A stretch of DNA of 64,000 nt from positions 10,073,564 to 10,137,563 of the forward strand of contig CM064545.1 of the NCBI GenBank assembly GCA_032716605.1. Direction: 5' to 3'. Position numbers and translations under genes: made by a program. Origin of the DNA: Paralithodes platypus (taxonomy: Eukaryota > Arthropoda > Malacostraca > Decapoda > Lithodidae). The notes under the pieces were generated by a model. The model was not told the DNA's origin. It was given only the letters and a program-made list of their open reading frames with translations, and searched no databases. Below, in pieces: positions 11,233 to 22,910 of the stretch. Positions within the stretch are counted from its first letter, which is position 1; each line of letters begins with the position of its first letter.

Positions 11233-13210
11233 TTGTTTATTGGGGATCACTACTTGATTGCTAGCACCCTCCTTAATATATGGGCTGTTCCAAGGAGGGC
11301 GCTCTTCTGGATTTCATGGATGTTGATGTTTCCAACGATCTTGTTGGTGAATTTTTCTAGTCCCTTCTTCACAAGTCCTTATACTTCAATGACCAATGGT
11401 ATTGTTGCGGTCTTCATACCCTACATCCGGCTGATCACGATTTCCAAATCCTTGAATTTCGAAAACCATGACAGAGGTGTTTTGTTCAGATTGTATGGCC
11501 ATGTCGATGAGCATGCACTCCTTCTTCATCTTGTTCTTGATGACGATGTCTGGCCTATTCACTTTGATCTCTCTGTCGGTTTTGGTGGGCATGTCCCATA
11601 AGATAGTGAATTCATCGTTCTCAGTGACAGTGTTTGGTTGGTGTTCATACAACTTGTCAGCTGTATTGACCTTGTACTCCCTACAGATCTTCCAATGCAG
11701 GTACGCCGTTGCTTTATTGTGTTGATGAATATATAAATTTTTCGCCCATTCCGGGCAGCCAGAGATAATGTGGTCGATAGTCTCCTCATACTTTCCCCAG
11801 ATCCTGCAGTGTGGGTCTGTTCCATCTTTGATGATGCGAATCATGCGATGGTGATAGGATCTGATGGTAATACTCTGGTCTTGTGCAGCGATGATCAGGC
11901 CCTCTGTCTCTGCTTTCAGTCCAGTGTTCTTGAGCCGCTGATTCGTCTTTTGTTTGTTTACATCTGCCACCTTTATTCTTTTTGGGTACTTCCCGCGCAT
12001 TGCCTTTTCCTCCCATTGTTTCCACAATTGTAATTGGCCTTGGTGTTTTTCCTTCTCTTTGACTCTGCGTGCATACTTCGTTGTTGTTTCATTTTCCATT
12101 GTTGGTATTTCTTGGACGCTCAGCTCTTGCTTGAAATTTGTGGTTTCCTTCTTGATAGAGTAAAGCTTCTTTCTCTCTTCATGTTGTTTTACTATATGAA
12201 GGATTGGGTCATCTGTTACAGTCAGGAACGGGTCCATGGTGGTAGTTTTGTAGGTCAATTCAAGTTGGACCAGGCCTCGTCCTCCTTCCGCTCTTGGTAG
12301 GTACAGCCTGTCGGCATCTGCTTTCTGGTGGTGAATTTTTTCCATGAATAGCATTTTTCTAGTCTTGATATCTAGTCTTTGATGTCACCCATTTTCCAGT
12401 GTATGATGTTAACGCCTTACGAGCGGGTGGGTCATTTTTTTTCCACTACGCGCCCAGCGTTTTTTTTTTACCATAAATGGCCTTGTTTCCGTTCTCTTTT
12501 TCATGCATAAACAAGAGCCAGAGCGTAATACAATTATGTATCCCTGAAAGGGCGTAAATTGAGCTTTCCAATGACACCTGAACCATCCTTCTACGATCAC
12601 TGGTTGTCTTGCAACGATCGTGCAACCGAAGGGCAAAATCGCTAAAATACGGTCATTTTGTTACATAATTACGTGTGTAGCGAGGGAGTGGTGATGGATG
12701 CGAGTGAAGTAGATGTCAGTAGGCCCACGGCGGCCGTGGCGAGCGGTCATTAGGTAACCTACGCTTCTTCTGTCGCTCGTCTCTCTCTCAGAGCCAATAT
12801 TGCGCCAAAATTGCACACGGACTAAAGTCGGGCCCCGCCACATAGTCCAGATTTTTAGATACGGACTTAAGTCGGGCCCCGATGGTTAGGGGTTAAAGAT
12901 GCATGTCACTATGAGAATGGCTAGGGTTTTGATAGCTTTGAATCGGTTGGCAGCGTTAAGTTTACTCCTCAGTACCATTCTCACTCTCCTATAGCACTCT
13001 TTCCGGATCTTTTCTTTCATGTCCGAATGTTGTATGCCATCTCCTTCGTTCACTCCTAGGTACTTGTATGCGCTCACTTGGTCTATCTCCTTGATGACGG
13101 TGTTGATGTCAAGGTCGATATCAGTGGCCTTCGTAAGTCTTCCTCTCTTAAAGGTGGCTTAGGCATATTTCTCCATTTTGATATCATCACTGAATGTCTT
13201 GACGATGGGT
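11233..13210 (-). pseudogene. R2-like LINE, C-terminal half, interrupted by a MITE
   Basis: Read on the minus strand, 13210-12897 gives the end of a reverse transcriptase (MEKYA, ATFKRGRLTKATDI, YKYLGVNEGDGI), then the MITE, then 12354-11386 gives the rest. The latter carries PKAD-type RLYLPRAEGGRG, a zinc-knuckle region and a restriction-like endonuclease (RPD at residues 268-270 and LID at 282-284 of that 322-codon frame). The knuckle reads C183-x2-W186-x8-H195-x4-C200, so one cysteine is lost. A frameshift near residue 298 separates the final segment, which ends GTAHILRRVLAIK then stop just above 11270. An internal TAA also sits in the RT part. These features place it with REL-endonuclease LINEs. 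The N-terminal RT core is missing. Confidence 0.85.
12409..12896 (-). mobile_element. TTAA MITE family 1, copy B (488 bp)
   Basis: TTAA at 12409-12412 and 12893-12896. It is the reverse orientation of copy A and very similar along its whole length. It sits inside the R2-like LINE, so the MITE was still moving after that LINE inserted. Confidence 0.9.
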
Positions 13211-13214
13211 GAGT

Positions 13215-14639
13215 GTTATTAATATTATTATTATTATTATTGTAGTATTTATTTTAGTTTCTAATACGATACTACTATTGTGGGGGGTAAATCTACAGTC
13301 ATTTAGAAGTTTGTATACTTTATTTAACAAACTTCCTAACTACTCTAATAACGGGTCCTTTGTTCGGGCCGAGATGAGTTCAAGACACAGATTGAATATT
13401 ACGTCGATTCATGATAGGTTGCACTTTGGACCCATAGAGCTCCCGTTACTCCCTAGCTGAATTCCCGCTATTCAGGTATTGACTCAAGTCGACTTCGATC
13501 CAACAAACATGTTATTAGTTACTAATCCCAAATAATGTAATCTGAGCCCTGCTGTGTCTACTGTTGAGACCAGGGCCTAATGAATCAATCCATATTTACC
13601 TAATCTAAACAAAAGTTATATTCTTCCTCTATTCTTAAGAATTAACCACGTCCACTGGGCCTTCTGTGTCTATTCCCGAGACCAAGGCTTCAATACATTA
13701 TACTCTATTAACTCATCCGACACAAACGTTGTTACTACACAAGTACTCTAAACACTTATATAAAGTCTCACAAATTTACCGGCCGGAATCACAAGTTCCC
13801 TCTCAAATATAATATTGGGTTCTATCACCCAGTTACTCCAATTACATTGGTTTACAATCTTTACCTCAATAACACCCTCGAATTATACTCTCACGTAATC
13901 CTATTACAAACACGCTATGTTTACAATATACCTTAATCAACAACCGTTCAAACAAACGATAAGCCGTGCCTCCAAAACACCTACACAGAACAGATTCACG
14001 ATTATATTCCTTTACATAACTTCTGAGGAATTCTTTGTTGTACGTGACATCTTTTACACTTTTCCAAGACTGCCCCAATGACCCTTCCTATTTATATGGA
14101 TATAACTTCCTTTCTAAATCATAAGAAACCTGTGAGTCGTATGGACTAGTGTCCTTCTATATAGTTTCCTTATTAACAAATTGTTCATGATCTTAGGGGG
14201 ACTAGTGTCCTTTCCTAGCTATAGCTGATCTATCGGGCAACTAAACAAAACTGTTTCCCCTTGAGCTTATTGGTTGCCCCTCAGTCTAGAAGAATGTATC
14301 TTTTCCTCCCCTCTTTACTTTATACTTAAATCTTTCCTATCAGATCCTATCTAATAACAACTCTTGGCATTACACCTTGGCTAACAAAAATAACTAATTA
14401 ATACACATCATAATTTTATAAATACATACTGTATTAGTCTAAATTATGTTTCCTTTAGTTTCGTCCTAGAAGGACACATACATTTTTATTGGAACCACCA
14501 GGTTAGTCAAAAATGTTCTCTCTTTCTTTTTTAATCTTATGCGGGCCCAATATGGGTCCTTAAACAAATATATTTATGGGTGCTGGAATCAGGTGTGAGT
14601 ACTGGAACTGTGTTTTACCACCTCAGAGCTGGCCAATAG
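13215..14639. other. AT-rich sequence, no gene recognised
   Basis: It starts with a TTA/ATT microsatellite at 13217-13240. The remainder is AT-rich, with paired phrases such as GTGTCTATTCCCGAGACCAAGG and CTGTTGAGACCAGGGCCTAA that hint at an old short repeat. Confidence 0.4.
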
Positions 14640-15335
14640 CTCCTCTGGAAATCTTCACTCCCGTCCACTTTCTATCGTCCCTCTTGAATTGCTTGACTGT
14701 GTATATGTAGACTAGCAATGTGATGACAGGCGGCAGGATACTGAAGGTGTAACCTCCGAGTGGGCGAAAGTGAGGAGAGGTCAGGGGTGGTCTGTACTGT
14801 TGCTTTAGATAAGTGCAGGGTAGCTGGAATGGTTGGCTCCTGGTTTCCCTTTCTGCCCGAGCGAGAGAGAGCAAGCGGGTTGTAAGAAGCTAACCCGGTG
14901 AGTTCCGAGGGGTGAGTGACCCCTGTAACCCGTCCGTGCCAGACTTTATAGTTCCGCCTCTCGCTCTCCCGCGCTGTGATTGGCTGAGCGGCACGCGCGG
15001 CAGCCCGCTCGCTTTGAATTCTTGCCTCTTCCACCTCCACTCTCTTCTCCTCAAAATAAGTTACTAGAAGCTGGTTATAAACATCTTTCAGTGGCTTACG
15101 GGAGTACAGGGCTGGCACCGAAGTATTGGATCGAGTATAACCAGAGGAAACTGCTCGGGAAGAGAAAGAGAGCGACTTTTGAGGTGAGGTAGAGAGTTCA
15201 GCTCCGTGCTCCGATAATGGAGGCCGCTGATTGGTTGGCTGGGAAGGTGTGGCGTGTTGTGGCCGAGAACTGTCAAAGTCAGCTGACGGTGCAAGCAAAT
15301 AGAAGGGAGCGCGGTGATTGGCGGAGGGCTTTTCT
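14640..15335. other. GC-rich island with CCAAT-type boxes and a 258-codon open frame on the minus strand
   Basis: This block is clearly more GC-rich than its surroundings. It has three ATTGG boxes (near 14980, 15231 and 15316), a TATAAA at about 15077 and a donor-like GAG/GTGAGG near 15181. The minus frame 15448-14672 is open but proline/serine-rich with no domain, and may be open by composition. It may be a promoter region or an element LTR/leader; I cannot decide. Confidence 0.3.
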
Positions 15336-15362
15336 ACTTTAATTATTATTATTATTATTATA

Positions 15363-15897
15363 GTCGGTCGGTGAAGAGGGTTGTAGGAACGTTGAAAGCA
15401 GTAACAAGAAATAGTGTGGTCAGTATGGAAGTGAAGAAGTCCTTGCATGACAGTGTGGTAATCCCGACATTAACTTACAGAAGCGAAGCATGGACGTTCG
15501 GGAAAAGACTCAGACCAAGAGTGAGAGCGGTGGAAATTAGTTGCTTGAGAAGTGCGTGCGGAGTTACATGGAGGGATAGACAGACGAATGAGGAAGTAAG
15601 AAGGAGGTGTGGTGTGGAGGTAGATGTGCTGGAAAGTGTGAAAAGGAATAACTTGAGATGGTTTGGCCATATGGAACGTATGGAAATCGAGAGAATGACT
15701 AAGAGGGTGTACAAGAGCGAGGTGGAAGGACAGAGTGGGAGAGGTGCACCGAAGGAGAGGTGGAAGGATGGAGTGAGGAAGTATATGGATGAATGCGGTG
15801 CTGGTTGGGAGGAGGGGCGTCGACTGACTGGGGATACAGGTGTATAGGGGCAGTTCGTTCGTGGACAGCCCTTCGGGGATCACGCCGTCAGGCAATA
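15363..15897 (+). pseudogene. RTE-like LINE, 5'-truncated C-terminal fragment (copy 1)
   Basis: The frame reads KKSLHDSVVIPTLTYRSEAW, then CGVTWRDRQTNEEVRRR, RWFGHMERM and RGAPKERWKDGVRKYM. This is the C-terminal region after the RT palm in RTE-type LINEs. It ends with the shared terminus CGCCGTCAGGCAATAGATAG and an ATAG-rich tail. Two more fragments with the same terminus lie at 38697 and 58271 (both minus), as expected of 5'-truncated target-primed insertions. Confidence 0.8.
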
Positions 15898-16245
15898 GAT
15901 AGACAGATAGATTATTATTATATACATACACATGCACTTATGGACCGGGATGGTCCAGCGTACTAAATCACCAGTTAACCACCCAGGCGGTCACGGCCAG
16001 AGTACACCAGGTTACGAAATCCCCCAGAGTATGGAAGATCTTCAGCCATCCCGATGAAGAAGGATTATATCGTGGTCCCTCCTTAAACTAGCTGCTACCA
16101 CCTTGTATTGGCCTATGTGTAGTTTCACTAATACAATGTGCATCTATGTATTATAGCTGAAACTCCGGCACCTCACGGTCACATGTGACCTCGTAGTGAA
16201 GGTAGAAATAGTACTGTATGTACTGTAGGTTAAGAGAAACTCTGC
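15898..16245. other. Nothing recognised
   Basis: Short non-coding stretch between the LINE fragment and the minisatellite. Confidence 0.4.
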
Positions 16246-16939
16246 AGATATATAGCCTCATATATATAGCCTCAGATATATAGCCTCATATATATAGCCT
16301 CAGATATATAGCCTCAGATATATAGCCTCAGATATATAGCCTCAGATATATAGCCTCAGATATATAGCCTCAGATATATAGCCTCAGATATATAGCCTCA
16401 GATATATAGCCTCAGATATATAGCCTCAGATATATAGCCTCAGATATATAGCCTCAGATATATAGCCTCAGATATAGCCTCAGATATATAGCCTCAGATA
16501 TATAGCCTCAGATATATAGCCTCAGATATATAGCCTCAGATATATAGCCTCAGATATATAGCCTCAGATATATAGCCTCAGATATATAGCCTCAGATATA
16601 TAGCCTCAGATATATAGCCTCAGATATATAGCCTCAGATATAGCCTCAGATATATAGCCTCAGATATATAGCCTCAGATATATAGCCTCAGATATATAGC
16701 CTCAGATATATAGCCTCATATATAGCCTCAGATATATAGCCTCAGATATATAGCCTCAGATATATAGCCTCAGATATATAGCCTCAGATATATAGCCTCA
16801 GATATATAGCCTCAGATATATAGCCTCAGATATATAGCCTCAGATATATAGCCTCAGATATATAGCCTCAGATATATAGCCTCAGATATATAGCCTCAGA
16901 TATATAGCCTCATATATATAGCCTCATATATAGCCTCAG
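16246..16939. repeat. 14-bp minisatellite GATATATAGCCTCA, about 49 copies
   Basis: Nearly perfect head-to-tail units. Some units have lost a TA pair, and CATATATA variants cluster at both edges. Confidence 0.97.
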
Positions 16940-17436
16940 GGCTACAATTGAATGATAAACCAACTATATTATTATTTTATACACACGTTTTCCTTTGCCA
17001 CCACAACTCTCTTTTTCTTCCATAGATCACACCACAGATTCGACCAAAATTCCAAGCGTGTTATCTTTCCTACATAGTGAAAGATCAATGACATCAACTG
17101 TGGTCATGGGGGGGGGGGGGAGTGAAAAAGAGAGAGAGAGAGAGAGAGAGAAACAAAAAAGTAAAACCAGCGCTGATATACAAATCTTGATTGGTGGGGA
17201 CATGTTTCGGCTTACAGACAAGCCATTTTCAGCCTATAAAGCAAGGAAAAAGCCTAAGCAAATAATAATAATGTATATATTGTATGTAATAAGTGCAGCT
17301 ATGTACTGTAGGTGTTAAATGTGTAATATATTAGAACATTTGGGTGAAACTAAGTAAATTCCCATGTAACTAAAATTACCGAAATATATTTGTATTTACG
17401 AAAACTAAAAAGGGTTTAATATTAATAGCGTAAGAG
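16940..17436. other. No gene; poly-G and GA tracts
   Basis: A G run at 17109-17120 and a GA repeat near 17130-17152 lie inside a 107-codon frame that I regard as spurious. Confidence 0.45.
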
Positions 17437-17690
17437 TTGTTGTTGTTGTTGTTCCCCAAGCTGCCTGGCCGAACAGCCCCAAGGCCCCGAGCAAGGCCAA
17501 GGCCATAACTGAGCGCCCCCACAGAACCCTCCCTGCCTACCACAATAAAGCCTGGGTGACCGAAGCCACTCCATGGCGGGGAGCTGAGGAGGGTGCGGAA
17601 ACGCCCGTGAAACCAAAGTCCCACCCAGGGCCCTGTGCCCCTCAGCAATTATGAAGAGAAAGTTGAGGGGCAAAGGAAAAATGTGACGCT
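17437..17690 (-). mobile_element. GC-rich SINE-like retroposon with (AAC)n tail
   Basis: A GC-rich block in AT-rich flank. On the minus strand it ends GGCAGCTTGGGG followed by AACAACAACAAC at 17437-17455, the layout of a SINE or LINE-tail insertion. It shows no A/B boxes that I can defend. The frames inside are short. Confidence 0.5.
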
Positions 17691-17969
17691 TTGGCTTCCA
17701 ATCTTAAGCGTAAGAGTAAGCGTGGATTGTAGGGAAGTACAAACTATGATAAATGAGTAGAGGGACAAACTAGCAATACTACTATTAATAATACAATATA
17801 ATATTAATTACATACCACATGGGATTCATGGGAACCTAGATTGAGACGAAGTTGCTGTGTAAGTAAACTCTGGGCAGTCAGGCATGAAAGATGTCCGCGC
17901 TGCTTTTACTGCTTATAATACGTCTACGCTTCCCTCATGACGAGAGCATCGCTTCTATCTAACATACAT

Positions 17970-18121
<152 letters not shown>

Positions 18122-18197
18122 ACATCTAGAGACACCAAGATGTGATTTGTGGTTGTGCATGGACCATGCGGGGGTGTCCTTTCCCTCCTTCTTTCTT

Positions 18198-18432
18198 TCT
18201 CCTGCCTACGTGACTGGAGAGAGAGCAGGGAGAGATGCCTCCTGCCTACGTGACTGGAGAGAGAGCAGGGAGAGATGCCTCCTGCCTACGTGACTGGAGA
18301 GAGCAGGGAGAGATGCCTCCTGCCTACGTGACTGGAGAGAGAGCAGGGAGAGATGCCTCCTGCCTACGTGACTGGAGAGAGAGCAGGGAGAGATGCCTCC
18401 TGCCTACGTGACCGGAAAGCGAGCGGGGCGGA
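18198..18432 (+). repeat. 40-bp minisatellite, 6 copies, upstream of the promoter
   Basis: Units begin CCTGCCTACGTGACTGGAGA at 18201, 18241, 18281, 18319, 18359 and 18399. One unit is 38 bp. The core GCCTACGTGACT also occurs once more at 18563-18574, close to the TATA box. Confidence 0.95.
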
Positions 18433-18504
18433 AGTGACAGCAGTTCCCCCCCCGCCCCCCCCCTACTTCGAGCACCTATATGGACAACGCACCTGGCCCT
18501 TCAC

Positions 18505-18650
18505 CTGTAATTGGTCAACATAAGCAACCTTTCTTCCAATAGGTAGTTGCATGCGTGGCCTGGCCTACGTGACTAGATATTCAAGCTCTGATTGGATTAG
18601 CGTGGTGATAGACTCTTATATAAGGCCAGATATACGAATATTAGTCAGTT
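18505..18650 (+). promoter_or_regulatory. Candidate RNA polymerase II promoter (TATA + initiator)
   Basis: TATATAAG at 18617-18624 and an arthropod-type initiator TCAGTT at 18645-18650 place the start A at 18647, 30 bases after the first T of the TATA box, which is ideal spacing. CCAAT/ATTGG boxes lie near 18511, 18537 and 18591. GCCTACGTGACT at 18563-18574 repeats the core of the upstream 40-bp minisatellite. It could serve a host gene beginning with a non-coding exon, or be the promoter of an unrecognised LTR or DNA element. Confidence 0.6.
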
Positions 18651-18785
18651 GCATTCTTAGCTGGGGATAGAAAAGCAGCATGGTGGAGACGGAACTATTG
18701 ATCAGGCTTGTGTAGCAGGGTTTGAGTTGAGTGCGTACCTAGTGACCACTGTACTCGTTAGTTTGTGACTATTAGTTAACCAGAG
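18647..18785 (+). other. Candidate non-coding first exon with splice donor
   Basis: The stretch from the predicted start to AG/GTATGT (donor at 18785/18786) has only a 12-codon ATG frame (18680). It is moderately GC-rich, whereas the sequence after the donor turns strongly AT-rich, as an intron would. No acceptor or downstream exon is identified. Confidence 0.4.
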
Positions 18786-18789
18786 GTAT

Positions 18790-19678
18790 GTTGTAAATAC
18801 TTAACCTCGTTTGATTTACGGTTTGTAATTGGATATAGTAACTAATTGATCTGGCTGACATTTTATTAAAGTTACTTAAATGATTTGATGTAATACTATT
18901 GTTTTATTAGTAATTAGGCATTGTTGTAAGAAGTCCTATTAATCTATATTGTGACTTAAGTAAGCTAAAGTAAACTGAGCTATAACTTTATTTTATATAA
19001 TTAAAGTGAAACCGAAACAGATATAAAACAATCTTGAAATATAAAATGTTAACATTTTTCATCATTACTTATTATTTGGGTTCAGTTGTAAAGTACTGTA
19101 TTTCTATTTGTAAAATACAATTAGTTTTTTATATGTGACTTTGTTATATTCCCTTATCATCTGTCATATTGATTAATTAAATGTCCTGCAATAATAAGAA
19201 AATAATAAGAATAAATAAGATAATAGGCAAACAAGAAAAAAATGAAATAAATTAGGAGAATAACGAGGGAAAAGAATAAGAGTAAATAATCATATTCCTT
19301 AAAGGGTTAACTAACTAAATTAATTATATAACTGAAAAGGATCTTACAAACAATTAACTTCATTACTAATACTAATCAAGATTGATTAAAAGTCCTTACT
19401 TTAATACCAAACTTTTCTCTATTCGTAATTAGTAGCCTACTGAATATTAAACATAATAATTCTATATGACTTGTAATAGTTTCATGATTGATCATAATTG
19501 AAGTGTATCTGAATATAAAGGATAACTAGTCCCAACAGCTAAAAGCAAAGCAAGTAACAACATAACAAACTTTAACAATTTAAGTTCTATTGGCCTTCAG
19601 CTGTCTGATACCTTTCATATCCTCTCTGTTAGTTCTAGTTTCATTAAGTTAACCACTTCTGAATCAAGATATGTAACA

Positions 19679-19682
<4 letters not shown>
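18790..19682. other. AT-rich, intron-like; no gene seen
   Basis: Uniformly AT-rich with no open frame or repeat of note. Confidence 0.4.
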
Positions 19683-19777
<95 letters not shown>

Positions 19778-19815
19778 TATATACACACACACATACACAT
19801 ACACACGCGCGTGCG
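19683..19815. repeat. (AT)n then (CA)n microsatellite
   Basis: About 90 bases of AT repeat run into CACACA/CGCGCG at 19783-19813. Confidence 0.95.
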
Positions 19816-20130
19816 CTCATCTTCAATCTTCGATGCTCACGCACACGCTCACAACATGTAGGCTATAGCGGGAAGTTCAGCATTAAATAACCTTATATGG
19901 TATAAGGCAGTAGATATGCTGTAATATAGGCAAAATACAATAGTGTCGACAAAAGACATGTGTGTTATTTCTGTTATTCTTTTATAGTGGCTATTATTAG
20001 ACGATGTTATTCAGATGTGTGGCCCTTGCATACCTAGACATACTTCCTGATCTCAGTAAGGTCGTTAAAGGATAGCCAGAATATTACGATAACATATTGA
20101 TATACTTAAAGGGATAACATATTGATATAC

Positions 20131-20621
20131 TTAACTCTTGTTTGGCAGGACCGGACTTAAGTCCGTCTCTAAAAATCTGGACTATGTGGCGGGGCTTGAC
20201 TTAAGTCTGTGTGCAATTTTGGCGCAATATTGGCTCTGAGAGAGAGACGAGCGACGGGAGGAGCGTAGGTTACCTCATGACCGCTCGCCACGGCCGCCGT
20301 GGGCCTACTGACATGTACTCCACACTACTCCACCCTCCCTCCCTCGCTACACACGTAATTATGTAACGAAATGACCGTATTTTAGCGATTTTGCCCTTCG
20401 GTTGCACGATCGTTGCAAGACAACCAGTGATCGTAGAAGGATGGTTCTGGTGTCATTGGAAAGCTCAATTTACGCCCGTTCAGGGATACATAATTGTATT
20501 ACGCTCTGGCTCTTGTTTATGCATGAAAAAGAGCACGGAAACAAGGCCATTTACGGTAAAAAAAAAAACGCTGGGCGGCACGGTGAAATATAATCCACCA
20601 CCCGCTCTTATTGTGTTAAAG
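20131..20621 (+). mobile_element. TTAA MITE family 1, copy C (491 bp)
   Basis: TTAA at 20131-20134 and 20618-20621. Same orientation and sequence landmarks as copy A. A duplicated 21-bp phrase (ATAACATATTGATATACTTAA) sits just upstream, and its second copy ends in the insertion TTAA. Confidence 0.9.
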
Positions 20622-20667
20622 GCTAAAACTTATCCGGGTGCAACCGGTTAGAAGATGAATCTCAAAA

Positions 20668-20945
20668 CTATCTATCTATCTATCTATCTATCTATATGCT
20701 CAGGCCCAATCCCCATTTTCGGGGTAGCCGACTCAAGACAGAGCAAGAACAGGGAAAACACAAAAACAACATAAAACAACAAATAAACAGATAAAAAGAA
20801 CAAACTCACACACATCCAGGTCACCCAGGAGAAGACCCAGAGACCAGGGTCACCAAGGTTGCTCCAGCACTCCCCCGGCCCCCGACCACCCGGAGAGGTT
20901 CCGATCTCGGCAGGCAGACATGCAGCGGAGCCTCAAAACAATCGC
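20668..20945 (-). mobile_element. SINE-like element with (ATAG)n tail
   Basis: On the minus strand a GC-richer body ends GAGTCGGCTACCCCGAAAAT, then GGGGATTGGGCCTGAGC and an ATAG repeat. A related phrase occurs at 38934-38980. The ATAG tail is shared with the RTE-like fragments, which suggests mobilisation by that LINE (inference). Confidence 0.55.
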
Positions 20946-21184
20946 ACTAATAAGTAATTTCCTGCCTACATAATTTGAACTTCGACTATATCTCGAGAAC
21001 TATATATTCTTTGGCTAACTTAGTCGATGTTATTTCTCGTAAATCGCTTTTAGAAACTCCCATTGGACCATTTTCTGAAATGATTAAGTAATGAGCAGTG
21101 AAGGAGGGAAAACACTAAATACAACACTATTCACTGTATCAGTCTGTCAGAATTTATAAATATAATTTGTAGTCTTTCACTCAA

Positions 21185-21300
21185 GGCTTGGAGTTTTCGC
21201 AGAGAGGCTCCAGTCCTGACGTTATTCTTGACTTACAGTGTGCTGGCTTAATAATACAATAGGTTGGATAGCCTCTGAAGTCCTACTCTAACTAACTAAC
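21185..21300 (+). repeat. Hairpin repeat family, copy 1
   Basis: Carries GAGAGGCTCCAGTCCTGACG, TTATTCTTGACTTACAGTGTGC, TGGCTTAATAAT and GATAGCCTCTGAAGTCCTA. Its left hairpin arm is altered (GGCTTGGAG). Other copies are at 29481, 29655 and 37919. Confidence 0.8.
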
Positions 21301-21890
21301 TAGACCAGACCAGATGGCTGGAGTAAAGTAAGAAAGAGGAGCAAATGGATAGAGGAAGAACAAGCTGAGAAGTGAGAAGTACAGTAGAAGACTGAAAGTT
21401 CTCGGGCTCAACCAAGTTGCTTCATTGTTAACTAACTATCTTTCACTCCACGCATTTGTATTTATATACTGACTATATTAAGCTAAACGTATCCAGAACA
21501 TATTCAAAGCATGTCATCTTATTCTAAGGGGGTAGTAAGAAGAATTATTATGTATCCGTAATGCAAATACTCATGAACGAGACCTATATAACAAGTTAGA
21601 TTGTGTAGATTGAAGTATATTATTGGATGCATAAAGAGAGGACGGTTTAAAATTGCTTGCTTAACTTAGAAACGAAATTATATATACCATAAGTTACTGA
21701 TCAGAGGAATTAACAACTGCATAGCAAACTACTGTACACTCATAATATAATCTTACACATTTTATTCCCATACATATGACCACGGAGAGACATAACTCAT
21801 GTGGGTGACTACAGTATTTGCTCTAGTTTGCATGCGAATGGATGAAGTTGCGACTTTGAAACAGAGAGATCATGAATATATTAACCCTTT

Positions 21891-21982
21891 CAATATGATG
21901 GATGCATTTCTTTGTTTTGGGGGGATTCCATTAGAATAAACTCAGCTTAGAGGGTACCGGTGACAGGTAGTCAGAGGGTTAA
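21891..21982 (+). mobile_element. Short TTAA-flanked element, 92 bp (tentative)
   Basis: TTAA at both ends, followed by CCCTTTCA and, from the right, CCCTCTGA. The inverted repeats are short, so this may be chance. Confidence 0.35.
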
Positions 21983-22354
21983 TAGACTGTTCTTGGTCAC
22001 GTGATCTAGTGGCGTCATGAATGTAATTAACCCGAAAAGCGAAAAGCGTGTTAAGCCTCACGGAAGAAAGACCATAAAAAACCTTCAAATATGCACCAGG
22101 AGCTCTCAAAACAAAGGAATATGTCTATAGGTGAGATAATTCCCCTCTAGTACTTCCATGTTTCTCAACCCCCCCTTCCCCTCCTTACCCACCTTTATCC
22201 CGCCTCACCCCACCTCCTCAATTTTCACCTATTTGTCCTCATATTCATAATTTATTGGTTATTTTCCGCGCGAGCTTCACTCACCGGGTTTCATACATAC
22301 AAGTGAGTCACTTAGAGACTTTATACAACACTGAGATCTCTACCACTAAGCAGG

Positions 22355-22480
22355 GCTGCCAGAATGCGGAAATATGTCACCAAACGCGGAATTTAAAGTG
22401 TGGGAAGACGAAGTGCGGAAATTGTATTCCGAATTTCCGCATTATCCAAATCATTCGGAATATTAATTTCCGCGCAGAGT
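22355..22480. repeat. GCGGAAATT repeat cluster with a perfect stem
   Basis: Five GCGGAA(A)TT words in both orientations. 22415-22423 (GCGGAAATT) pairs perfectly with 22432-22440 around an 8-base loop. A short frame runs across it with repeated cysteines, but I see no known domain. Confidence 0.55.
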
Positions 22481-22830
22481 GAAATTAATATATAATGTTT
22501 AATACGGTTCTAAGTACCATTTATGTGTTCAATACAACATTACATAATGTGCAGTAGCCTATATAGTTTTCATGCCACTCAAAACAAATATAAAATATAC
22601 CTGTAACTATATTGAAATACAAGTATTTATAATACAGACACCGAAACATTCGCGGTCTCCTTACATTGTAGGCTACAGTTCCCTCCACAAGTTCCGTTTA
22701 TCTCTGAGATTGTATTTATGTAAGACAAAATAGTATAATTGAAATTTGAGTGTAGTATCTTAACAGTTTCATAAGAAGGTGAACATGTGCAATATAGAAT
22801 GTACTAGATTTATAGTTAATATGAGTAGCC

Positions 22831-22836
<6 letters not shown>

Positions 22837-22905
<69 letters not shown>
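22837..22905. repeat. (AT)n microsatellite
   Basis: Uninterrupted AT repeat. Confidence 0.95.
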
Positions 22906-22909
<4 letters not shown>

Positions 22910-22910
22910 A

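Noticed and set aside
11386..12300. Plus-strand ORFs at 11233, 11770 and 12034
   Set aside because: Antisense shadows of the R2-like LINE frame.
12661..12843. 60-codon frame MWRGPT... shared with 8036-8218
   Set aside because: It recurs only because it lies in the MITE family; frames break between copies.
14672..15448. 258-codon minus-strand ORF
   Set aside because: No domain, low-complexity Pro/Ser/Arg content in a GC-rich block; an opposite frame is equally open. Kept only as a GC-rich region.
16246..16939. CRISPR-like regular repeats
   Set aside because: 14-bp units without spacers in a eukaryotic window; a plain minisatellite.
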